A DNA stretch of 64,000 nucleotides, taken from contig NC_069133.1 of NCBI RefSeq assembly GCF_026914265.1, positions 916,768-980,767 on the forward strand. Reading direction: 5' to 3'. Shown piece by piece: positions 34,876 to 44,684 of this stretch. Below the pieces are notes generated by a model. That model made no database searches, was not told the DNA's origin, and worked only from the letters and a program-made list of their open reading frames with translations. Numbering within the stretch: the first letter of the stretch is position 1; each line of letters begins with the position of its first letter. Origin of the DNA: Mya arenaria. Taxonomy: Eukaryota; Mollusca; Bivalvia; Myida; Myidae. The position numbers and the translations under genes were made by a program.

Positions 34876-35140
34876 TACATTGGTGTACTCAACCCATGAA
34901 ACTTGTATCCCGTGTATTGGTGCTTTACAGCGAGAACGTTACAGAACCAAGAGGTCACGTCGCCAAGTCCTAGGATAGCGCTACAGGATCTTTAAATGGT
35001 ATCACACTCTGTTTCTACAAGTCTTCCAATGTCTTGATTTGATTGCGAATTGCCGTCACTCTAATGTCATGTATGGCATTTAAAACACAATTTAAGTCGC
35101 GATGGTGTGACGGCGGGGGTCAAGCCATAATGCATCCGAT
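34876..35140 (+). mobile_element. 5'-truncated SINE copy, inverse of 18820-19248
   Basis: It matches the reverse complement of the body of the 18820-19248 SINE: TGTACTCA, CAACCCATGAAACTTGTATC, CCGTGTATTGGTGCTTTAC, AACGTTACAGAACCAAGAGG, TCTTCCAATGTCTTGATTTG, GGCATTTAAAACACAATTTA, GGGGTCAAGCCATAATGCA. The tRNA head is missing, as expected from incomplete reverse transcription. Confidence 0.85.
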
Positions 35141-35216
35141 AGGCCTAAGTCAGTGGTACTGGGACATTAAAACAAAGATTGGGAATATTAAAATGATGAA
35201 GATAATATCACCAAAA

Positions 35217-35263
35217 GATGATTATGATGCTGATGATGATGTTTATGATGATGATGATGACAA
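35217..35263. repeat. (GAT)n microsatellite, imperfect
   Basis: GATGATTATGATGCTGATGA-like trinucleotide run. It gives Asp-rich and Met-rich frames that are not genes. Confidence 0.85.
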
Positions 35264-35862
35264 TCGATTACACGAGCTTGTTGAACACTCTTAGGCCATG
35301 TATGCATTATATCATGACACCAATGAAATGTACGTTCACTTGTTTATGTTGCAGGGGCGTACCTAGCCTTGTAAAACTCTATTACGCCCTTTGGTACACA
35401 TACATTTTATTAACTGCAATATGGCAAATGCTTAAATCCCGAAATCAAGAATAAATATTGAAAGCTAAGTGGTGGTACATTTGAACAATTCTGCAAGATA
35501 TCTTGAAATAAAACCTCAAAACGTGTCTTATGCTGGTACATGCGAAGAGTATATAGTAATTTCACTAAATGTTTGCGTTCGGGCGGTGACGCGTCTCAAT
35601 CCCACCTCAGATAACATTTTGAGACCAAATCAATGAAAGTCCTTCACATAGCCACATTTCAATAAAGTAAAACGGCGTACAATTCAAAACACTTGTGTAT
35701 GGGCCGTATTTAAAACTAGGTATATATCACTAGCATATACACAACGATACTACATTTATCAGGGAATAAACTTCATTATCAGTTTTGTTTCAGATTAAAC
35801 ATGAATTATCAGTATCAAACTACCTGAGCCCTCATTCTCTTCACGTATACTCAAAGCAAATA

Positions 35863-36157
35863 ATGTCAGCGGAAAACATTAGCAATTTCAGGAAATTTGG
35901 AAAGAAAATCATATGTGTCGGTCGAAATTATAAGTAAGTGAAAACACATAATTAATTTCTTTTTACAATTATATAAAGGTTCGTTCAATTCATATCATTC
36001 ATAACGGTCTTAGCATATTTAAGTTGCAGCTGCAGCACCATCAGCAGCAGCAGCAGTAGTAGTAGAAGAAGCAGCAACAATAACAGCAATATACATAGCA
36101 GCAACAATAGTAATAGCAGCAGCAGCAGCAGTAGAAGTAGTAGTAGTAGTAGTAGTG

Positions 36158-36192
<35 letters not shown>

Positions 36193-36199
36193 GGTGGTG

Positions 36200-36270
<71 letters not shown>

Positions 36271-36301
36271 GGTGGTGGTGGTGGTGGTGGTGGTGGTGGT
36301 G

Positions 36302-36344
<43 letters not shown>

Positions 36345-36703
36345 CATCAGTAGCAGCAGCATCAACAGCAGCAGTAGCAGTAGCAGAAGCAGTAATAGCA
36401 GTATTACCGTATCATTTCCGTGATTTTGTAAGAAGGCTATATTTAAGTATTTCTAAGAAACGACAGAAGTTCGTGGAATTGCTTAATAAAATCAACACAT
36501 TTTAACATTTTTCAACGAACGTCAGCTCGCTATAAAATCTATTTCAGCTCTAAATGACATATAAAATTTCAAACTGATACATACAATATAAAGGAAACTA
36601 CAGCTTTTTCATTAACATGAAGTCAGTATAGCCCCCGCAGTTCAAACGTCAGAATCTGACGTCAACGTCATAACTTCTCAAAGTAAGAGCCGTTCGCCGC
36701 AAT

Positions 36704-36744
<41 letters not shown>

Positions 36745-36826
36745 AATAATGATAATAATAATAATAATAATAATAATAATTATAATAATAATAATAATAA
36801 TATTAATAATAATAATAATAATAATG

Positions 36827-36863
<37 letters not shown>

Positions 36864-39800
36864 CAACTTTATTTATCGAAGGTTACATACTAAGTGTACA
36901 ATCATTACAGACATACTTCTTATTTCCAGCATGGCCTTCACACAAAAAGTATTACAAAAACACATGTACTAAGTTACATATTAAGCAACATACAAAACAT
37001 ACAATCACACTATCACTATCACACATTTCTTTGACAAACACAACTCAATTATAAATTGCAATAATTTCATACTGTAAATAATATAGATATATTCAGTAAA
37101 ACCACATTCAATCAATATATTTTCAACATTTACATATTTGGTAGTAGCCATTACAAGTTGTTGCAAGAATGTCATATACGTACATTAACACAATTCACAA
37201 TTCATGATTGTAAACAATGAACTTTTTATTACAATGTGAATTAAATAAAGTGTCAAGATTGTTTTTCATGTGATAAAATTATTCTGCCAATAAGTAGCCT
37301 TTTTAATGCATGTTTAAAGGCTGGTAGCTTATCTTTACATTTAATGTATGTAGGAAGAGAATTCCAAATTTTCATTGCTTTATAAGCAAATGTATTTTTG
37401 ATATAGTTTGTTCTAGGTTTTACAACAAAAAGATCCTTGTTTTCTGAAGAACGCAAGCTATAGTGCTCATTTTTGGCAAATGTTAACAATTCTGTGAAGT
37501 ACGAAGGAGTCAAACATTTCAAAACAAGTAATGAAAGATGATAATAGCACCTGTCTTCAAAAGAGAGCAACCCTGACCTTTTGAATATGTTTCCACAGTG
37601 GCTAGTTCCCGACTTCATTATTAGCTTAATCGCTCTTTTCTGAATATTAGTGATTTTTGTGGTATCTGAGGGATGTGTAAGTCCCCAGACACTACAACAG
37701 TACTCCATGTTTGACATGATATATGCATTATAACACAATAATTTCATCTCGTCTGTTAGATAATGTGCTATTCTTCTTAAAGTGCCAATTTTGAATTAAG
37801 CTTATTCATTACAGTCTTAACATGTGTATGCCATGACAATGTCTGATCAACATGCAACCCGAGGACCTTTTGACAATTCACGTTTTCTACTGACAATCGA
37901 TCTATTGATAGTTCAAGTTGTAATGCATGTTTTGCCTTATAATTAGTACATAGAATCATACATTTGGTTTTTGATGGATGGATTGACATATTGTTTGTCT
38001 TACACCTACAGTTCACACTATTAAGAGTTTTTTGTAGATCTGATTGAATGCTCAATATACTTGGACCTATTTTGTATAACGAAAATGTTATTATTATATA
38101 ATTCAAACTTTAATATATATTAAGTGAATTATATAATAACATAGTGTTATATATATGTATATAACACTATATTATTATATTATATATATAACACTATATT
38201 ATTATATAATTCACTTATTCAATCCCATATGTTTAATCATAAACTTTTTTAAACATTGTTTTATACAGATTTAATCAAGAACTAAATATTGATAAAATGA
38301 TTTTTTTACAATAACTAACACTATATTATTATATAATTCAAACTTTAATATATATTATACTATAATATTATCACAGTGAGGAGACAGTGGCTGTTATACA
38401 GATATAAACTTATTACATATGTTAGATATAAACATACATCGATAATTTTCTACATGTAGATTTCCTATCACTAGCAATAAGTTCAACAAATTTCAGTACA
38501 TTTGATCTTTTCCAATAATATTTACTGATGTATTGTTTTCTTAAATCATTATACAATGTACATTCTAACAAAAATGAAACTCATCTTCGAGGATATTACA
38601 AATTTGACATTTTCGTTCACTAACAGGTATAGATTCAGGTTTATGACATATACCGGCCTCGATTTCTAGTCTATGTGATGAGAGTCATAACCTCGTAAGG
38701 GCTTTCAGAAATTTTATAATATTTACATCACACAAGTAAGATTGTAACTTAAAATCTGCAAACAGCACATATAATTTTGCTCTGGATGAGTTATTAATTT
38801 CTGCAAACCAGTTATGTACATAAACATCTTGCAGTCGCTGCTTTAATTCATATATAAATTTATCAACGTCACCAACAGTTTGAAATAACCAAACTTCATT
38901 AAATCCTAATGTTTGTTTATATATCACTTTACCTTAGAATAGTAAGCACCCGTCACAGATTGGCCCTGCGGAACTGCATGGAGTAGGATAACACCGTGCA
39001 CTTCAAAGAAGACAATGAACATATGCTTTCCTATCGAGCGGGATGATCGTGCCTTCTTCGGAGGCGGGGAACCGGTAGTCTTCCAATGACTGCTTTGCTG
39101 TTTTGTCTCAGTGGTCGTAATAAAACAGCCAGGTTTCATCGCAAGTGACTATCTTCTCAAGACAACGGTTTCCTTCCATTTCGTACCGAGCTAAGAATCG
39201 GCGTAATTCCCGTACTTTTTTGCTCATCTCATCTTCTGTCAGCAGCCGTGGAACCCAACGCGCACTCACTCGACTCATTTTCAAACTGTCTTTCATTATC
39301 TTCCGTATAGACCCATAACTCATGTCCAACAACTTGCATATTTCATGAAGAGTGACTCGACGATCAGCGTCAACGATGTTGTTCACGGCCTCGACGTCAC
39401 TCTCCGTAGTTTGTGAAACCGGTCCCCCAGACCGCTTGTGCCACTTGTACACGAGCATTCGCTTTACTGGAGTTTCACTCGATGCTTCATTCATCAGTTT
39501 AAGTGTTTGCGATGGAGTTTTTATTAGGTTCACACAGAACTGTATCACTGCCTGTTTTTTCAGTCTGTCTTCTGGCGTCATTTTAAACAAAATTTAACTA
39601 TAGAACCGTTCAGTCTAAAATGCTTCCTTTGAAATAAACCAATTTACGTCACGTCAAATGTGTCAAACTTTCGCACCGTTTTATTGGTTTCAATGTAAGT
39701 GGTCAACAAAACAAGATATTGTCATGGGTTATTTTAGCAACTGCGGAGGAATGCGCGACCACCTGTTTCCATAGTGATCACTACGTTGTTGTAATAACAT

Positions 39801-41869
39801 GCTATACGATGAAACTCGCATTCCTAATTTCAAATTACCTGATTATTATTGTATGAAAGTTTTAAAGATATGCTGCATATTGTTTTCATTTTATCAAGCT
39901 TTTCCACGAACTTCTGGCTATGCCCTCGTACAATGAAAGGTCGGGCAATTGGTGTATGTTAGAAAAATAATGTTTATGCTATAGTGTCATTTGTGTGTCA
40001 TTACTACTTTTTAGGGATGGCAACGAGTACCCGAGTACTCGAGTGCTCGATCGAATGCTTTTATAACATGTACGTTAAAAGTTGCAATTATTACAAACAA
40101 GCATGCGTAAATATCTTAAAATGGAAGCGTGTTTCGAATACACTGATGATGTGATAATATAGTCTAGTCGACTTGTATTTGGACTTGACGAGTCGGCGAG
40201 TTATAACACGGCAATGACGAATGAATATATAAGCATCGGTACACACTTTAAAACTACGGAAGCGTAATTTGAATATGCTGATGATGTGATAATATAATCT
40301 CGTCGACTTGTTGAGTTATAACACGACATGTTGCCAAAGGTATGTCGACGTATCCTCTCATTAACTAATCTCACTAATTGAACATACTTATAATTCACAT
40401 GAGGCCAAAAATAAAATGTTTGTTTAGGGTAACCTTCCCAAAATTTCTAGGTAGGGTAGGTCGGGATTTTTTTTGATTTTTTTATTATTTTTTTTTCAAA
40501 ATCTGTCGTAAGTTCAGAGTGTTTTCTTGCACATGGCAGTCGTTCCTACATTACTGTCATTGCCTGACTTTGTTTTATCATATAAACAATAATTCTGATT
40601 AAAATCTGCATTTATCCGCCTTTCGTGACTCTCTATTCGCTAACGAATATTTTTTTGCTCAGAAACGGAAAAAAATAGTTAGGGTCGGCGCATTTTTATA
40701 GGTAGGGTCGGGTTACCCGGAACAGACATATATTTTTTTAAGGCCTGATTTGTCGACAAAACTTATGTCGATATATCTAGATAATAAGTGAACAACTCGG
40801 CATAAATTAGGCAGCATGTCGTATCATGTCATATCGACAAGAAAGTGTTGTAAGAAATCATGATCAGATCATCTGTATATGCGATAGACGCTTTCATAGG
40901 GAATTTCCCTTCTGATCGACGTTTTATATGAGGTCATAGTAATGAAAGTGCATTTCGATCCTGACTTTTGTGTGTGAACAGGGCGCTAGCAGCCGAGCAG
41001 GGCAACCCGATCCCTGAGAGCCCGATCGTGTTCCTCAAGCCCACAACATCCTACATAGAGCCTGGACAAGATATCGTGGTACGCTCTGGGATTTTGTACC
41101 CTTTAATGAGTATTTTCAAGAAAGACTGGATTTTTTTGCAGAGAAAATATGTAAAAAATTTGTTCTGAAAAAAAATGAAATCCATAAATGATTGTCCTAA
41201 AGAGAATAGCTGAATATGCAAATTCAAAAAAATCGTTGCATGACATCAAATCGAAACGTGCGTATATAGTTATTTCATAACTTAGGTATGTACATAAACT
41301 ATTTAGTGTACAATGCCCATCATCTAAAAAATATAGGTAAAGAAAAAACATTTTGTAGAATATAATTATTGCAGATTCCACCTGGCTGTAATGAATTTTT
41401 CCACGAGGTTGAGTTAGGCGTCGTCATAGGGACACGCGCCAAGGACGTGGCGGAGAATGACGTCATGAAACATGTAGCCGGATACGCCCTCTGCCTAGAC
41501 ATGACGGCCATGGACTTCCAGCTGGCAGCAAAGGCGGACGGGCAGCCATGGGCGCTCGCGAAGGGATTCGACACCGCGTGCCCAGTGAGTGAGTTTATCC
41601 CCAAGGAGAAGATCCCCGACACCTCGGCCGCCCGCTTGTGGCTGAAGGTTGACGGCGACATGAAGCAGGACAGCTCAACTTCCGACATGATATTCCCCGT
41701 GCCGCATGTGCTCAGCTACCTGAGCCGCTACTTCACTCTGGAGCCCGGTGATATCGTGTTGACGGGGTCGCCAGCGGGGGCTGGTCCTGTGTCACGTGAC
41801 CAGGTCATTGACGCGGGCCTGGAGGCTGGCGGTCAGGCTCTGACATCCTTTACCTTTTCGGTGAAGTAA
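35863..41869 (+). CDS. FAHD1: FAHD1, acylpyruvase / oxaloacetate decarboxylase (3 exons)
   Basis: Exons 35863-35933, 40982-41078 and 41375-41869 join to a 220-aa protein (human FAHD1 is 224 aa). Introns are GT-AG: GTAAGT after 35933, AACAG before 40982, GTACGC after 41078, GCAG before 41375. FAHD1 is a mitochondrial fumarylacetoacetate-hydrolase-fold enzyme that hydrolyses acylpyruvates and decarboxylates oxaloacetate with Mg2+ or Mn2+. Residues 11-23 (KFGKKIICVGRNY) and FLKP (41-44) are family marks. Metal ligands are E67 and E69 in HEVELGVV and D98 in LCLDMT, and Q105 and K119 match catalytic human Q109 and K123. The lid Glu is kept (E29, human E33), but the catalytic lid His30 position is Leu26. 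The C-terminus, with LEPGDIVLTGSPAGAGPV, is complete. Intron 1 (5,048 bp) is full of transposon fragments. A possible AATAAA lies at 42454. Confidence 0.93.
36034..36400. repeat. Compound trinucleotide microsatellite (GTA/GTG/CAG)
   Basis: Lies inside FAHD1 intron 1. Imperfect CAGCAG and AACAAT runs lead into blocks of (GTA)n, (GTG)n, (GTA)n, (GTG)n and (GTA)n, then CAGCAG again. The long poly-Val, poly-Leu and poly-Pro frames are artefacts. Confidence 0.97.
36702..38106 (-). mobile_element. 5'-truncated LINE with microsatellite 3' tail
   Basis: On the minus strand, 38106-37777 carries the end of a reverse-transcriptase domain (LYKIGPSIL, then HPSKTKCMI and LGLHVDQTLSWHTHVK). 37747-37253 carries the post-RT region (AYIMSNMEYCCSVWG, then IQKRAIKLIMKSG and KIWNSLPTYIK) and ends in a stop. 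The two lie in different frames, so there is at least one frame break. Everything upstream of the YADD region is missing, the usual 5' truncation. The 3' end, AATAAAGTTGTTG in minus orientation, runs into a (TTATTA)n/(TTG)n tail at 36702-36870, as in LINEs that end in short tandem repeats rather than poly-A. It resembles jockey/CR1-superfamily elements. Confidence 0.88.
38091..38357. repeat. AT-rich hairpin bracketed by a 32-bp direct repeat
   Basis: A 32-bp sequence starting TTATTATATAATTCAAACTT occurs at 38091-38122 and at 38326-38357. Between the copies, AGTGAATTATATAATAACAT (38122 onward) is inverted as ATATTATTATATAATTCACT (to about 38217), around ATAACACTATA palindromes. The left copy overlaps the 5' end of the LINE fragment. 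Confidence 0.8.
38390..38935 (-). mobile_element. LINE ORF2 C-terminal fragment
   Basis: The minus strand reads LGFNEVWLFQTVGDVDKFI ... ELKQRLQDVYVHNWFAEINN ... SSRAKLYVLFADFKLQSYL, then in another frame THRLEIEAGI and the Cys cluster ERKCQICNILEDEFHF, ending near 38390. The sequence and position fit the part that should follow the 5385-5870 fragment in the same LINE family. There are at least two frame breaks. The upstream side is cut at about 38935 by the mariner fragment. Confidence 0.8.
38936..39597 (-). mobile_element. Mariner-family DNA transposon, truncated and frameshifted
   Basis: Minus-strand transposase. Residues 1-160 (39590 down to 39108) contain the mariner HTH domain (VIQFCVNLIKTPSQTLKLMN, then KWHKRSGG), a second HTH (VTLHEICKLLDMSYGSIRKI), the WVPRLLTEDE linker motif and the first catalytic Asp in TCDETWLFYYDH. 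A one-step frame change near 39120 leads to SSHWKTTGSPPPKKARSS and FFEVHGVILLHAVPQGQ, then GAYYSKVK at the fragment end. The second and third catalytic acids of the D,D34D triad, the C-terminus and one terminal repeat are missing, so the copy is inactive. It lies in FAHD1 intron 1, opposite to the gene. Confidence 0.88.
40123..40330. repeat. 136-bp period direct duplication in FAHD1 intron 1
   Basis: GAAGCGT(G/A)(T/A)TT(C/T)GAATA-(C/T)(A/G)CTGATGATGTGATAATAT ... CGTCGACTTG occurs at 40123 and again at 40259, with diverged intervening sequence including a GAGTTATAACACG block in both. Confidence 0.75.
40402..40746. mobile_element. MITE with ~35-bp terminal inverted repeats, 345 bp
   Basis: The left end AGGCCAAAAATAAAATGTTT (40402 onward) with GTTTAGGGTAACC is mirrored at the right by GGGTTACCCGGAACAGACAT with TTTTTTTAAGGCCT, ending 40746. 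Inner GGTAGGGT(A)GGTCGGG and GGTAGGGTCGGG blocks are in the same orientation as each other. No coding capacity. Last intron-1 element before FAHD1 exon 2. Confidence 0.8.
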
Positions 41870-42548
41870 TAGAGTTTAACTCTTGTTGCTGTTTTTTTTA
41901 TCTAGTTTTCAATTAGTTATATTGCTGTTATGGTGTTTAAGGAATATGAATGGTTTCCTACACCTCATTTGGTACCTGAATACTTGGAGTACAGCTATGT
42001 CTGTCAACAGCACCTCCATATAGTTCAAATGTTTTTGTGTGTGAAAAAAATTCCACTTGTAAAAACTTACTTGTTGTTTACTTCTACCGCATCTGGCGTG
42101 AGACCACAGTTATTTTTACTATATGTTTCATATAGACACTAACCTGGCTTTTGACTTTATACACACCCCAATTGAAAAACAAGGACATGGCATCTCTAGA
42201 ACAATTCAAGACACAAAATATAATCACAAGAAAACACCATGTTGACCATTGACCCGACTGTCAAAATTGAGTTCAAATACATAACCCTTCCGCCAGGGAG
42301 TCAATCGGCTACAAACAACTAATTTTCAGACTTCCACAAGCTATGATTTTTCCAATATTTACATTGAAAACTATCAATTTCTGCAATAGAGTGTCAAATT
42401 CAGTCAAGTTCTCTGCAAAAAGAACATTTTTTGCTTCTTTTTCATTCAATTTTAATAAAATATTGATACTTGAACACAAGCACTCTTTGTTTCTGTATTC
42501 ACATCCGGATCTTGGTCAACGGGGGGCAGATAACTGTGGTCTTGAGCC
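41870..42548. other. FAHD1 3' flank, no other gene
   Basis: Probable 3' UTR and flanking DNA. AATAAA at 42454-42459 is a possible polyadenylation signal. No tandem repeat until the 2.45-kb array starts at about 42549. Confidence 0.5.
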
Positions 42549-43802
42549 TATTTAAGCAACATTTTTTCAGAAACAGACTTCAAAACTCCTATAGTTCAGC
42601 TTCAGGCTATATGCAACACATACTGAAAGTTTGGCAATGATATATCAAACACTAAATGAATGAGACAAGTATTAGCACCTGTGGTATTTTCATAAAAAGC
42701 AGAAACAGCCATTTCCCTCAAATGTTAAGCCGCAAACCTTTGAAGAGCCATTATTTCCTTATGCATTGGAATAATTTGACCAAGTAAAGTTTTCCTTGTA
42801 GCTTTTAATGGTGTCTATAGAACAGCACCACAAAACTGGCCTGCCTACTCTTTTAAGATTTTTTCTAAGCAAAATAAGGTTTTTCCACTTCATCGGCTTA
42901 GTGTTTTATATAAAAAATGACATAGAGCCCAACTGAAATGCCTCAACTTGTCAAAATTTTGCTTTTCTGGTCCACTTATATACAAAGGTAACAGAACTGT
43001 TCAGTTTAACACAAGAAATTTAGTGATAATGTGTTAATAGACAGTCTAAACAACACTATATGCCAAATTGTTGGCTTCCGGGACAAATGGCGCAACAAAG
43101 GAAATGGCAAAAAACACACCAAAACTTAAAGATTCATGACAACTGCTAGTGTTTTCATGTATGAGGTGGCTACATGATGTAGAAAATGCAGAGATAGCAT
43201 TATTATGCCCATTTTTAAAAAAAAATTACTTTAAGAATCTGTTTTGAAGGCTAGATTTGGCATTAAATTCAGAGTACAGCACTTCACTGTTGTCTATAAG
43301 ATGCTTATTTACACCTGATTTGCTATAAATCTCACTCATTGGAATCATTTACACACAAACAAGCACTACAGAGTTGACGTACATCTTCATTCTTCTGAAA
43401 TATTGGATTCAGAGCTGCATCTCCTGGATTCAGATTGCAGGACTACCGCCTGGGGAAAAGGCCGCAGCTAACTGGAGCTTATTGGCACATCATGATCTGC
43501 AAGCAAGACACAAAAGCAATGTTTTACACAAATAAAACTATCTGCCACTACTGTTAAAGTTTGAAAAAGGCCTGTAAACACTCATTTGAGGCATACACAA
43601 CCTTTAATATAGTCATAAATGTGATAAATATGCAGAAAAGTTCATGAATTCAAAGATTTTCAGGACAAATTTAATAGAATATATAGTCTTTTGGACATTT
43701 TGCAATCAGTTTTTAACAACTCAAAGGTAAACCTCATCTTATTGAGTACCCAGATGCATTTTGCAAGCATTCAAACCAGACATGCTTAGAATTTCTTCTT
43801 AC

Positions 43803-43930
43803 TTGGAGATGGTATTCCTTTCTTGAAAATCCTTGCCGAGAGCCGGTATGGAAAACCACAGAGACCACAGTTTTACCAGCACTGGTTCTTGTCCTTGAAA
43901 ATTCCTCTGTGGCTACAGCAACCAGGCTGG
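43803..43930 (-). other. Exon-like 128-bp segment, repeated in all 8 units
   Basis: On the minus strand this segment follows TTATTTTAATAG (acceptor-like) and precedes GTAAGAAG (donor-like). In between is an open frame beginning SLVAVATEEFSRTRTSAG and ending RKEYHLQ. Equivalent positions are 46256-46383, 48717-48844, 51163-51290, 53616-53743, 56078-56205, 58529-58656 and 60987-61114. A possible next exon starts after TTGCTTGCAG at about 43500 and would stop after five codons (IMMCQ). The domain is unrecognised. This could be a tandemly repeated small gene, a non-coding transcript or a decayed exon. Confidence 0.3.
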
Positions 43931-44575
43931 CTATTAAAATAAGCAATAAATTAGGGTTTTTTAAAACATTTATACTGTATTAAGGTTGTGTTTTTTAATG
44001 CATTAAGGGAAAAGGCTCTATTCTTTATGAAAGCTGCTCACTTTTTATTTATTTTGCCTTGAGAAATGTCAAGTTTTTCAATGAATAAATTGAATAAATG
44101 AATGAATTAATGAATATATATGAATGATTGATAGAATGAATTAATGAATTAATGAAAGGTGGCATTATTTCTTTAAAATTGGGATCTCATTGTGTTGCTG
44201 TGATTGTTAAAGTATATGTTTTCTTGTCCATAAGCTGAAAATCATATGCACACTAAATAAAACATCATTCTGCATCCTATGTGCAGTAAGTTTTGTTTAA
44301 TTGCTTATAGAATTTGCAATTATTGTAATGTTTGCTTAAAAGAGCAAACAAAATGTGTGAATAGATGCACAATACAGACCAAAGACTGATACAAGTCAGC
44401 AGTTTCATTAGAAAATAATATTATTATCAAAGCCACATCAGAAATGATTGACAACATGAAAGAAATTCATTTAGGAATGGAACAAACAGTCTCAATGGGC
44501 TTTTATGACCAAACTGTCTCACTTTGTACTTCAGTTTGGATACCATTTTCTAATATATTATCTTGAAGTACTTAC

Positions 44576-44684
44576 AAATTACAGCATGTTGGCAAACACC
44601 AAGTACAGCTTGGCCTCTGGTGGGCAGCTTGGTGGTGGGGGGGGGGGGGGGTCTTCAACAGACAGTTCCTCCTGGGTCTGCTTC
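44576..44684 (-). other. Exon-like segment with variable poly-C (poly-Pro) tract
   Basis: On the minus strand it is bounded by TTTTTTTAACATAG and GTAAGTAC, with KQTQEELSVED before the C tract and TKLPTRGQAVLGVCQHAVI after it. The C tract differs between units (15 in copy 1, 26 in copy 2, 11 in copy 3; several later copies carry one T interruption), and the differences are not multiples of three. If transcribed, the two sides cannot all be in one frame across copies. Splicing to the 128-bp segment would keep the downstream frame open. Confidence 0.25.

Noticed and set aside
36155-36505. Poly-Val, poly-Leu and poly-Pro open frames
   Set aside because: Pure translation of a (GTA)n/(GTG)n microsatellite inside an intron.
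39600-39800. Terminal inverted repeat of the mariner fragment
   Set aside because: The opposite end is deleted, so no inverted partner exists in the window to define the repeat. The left-over end cannot be placed.
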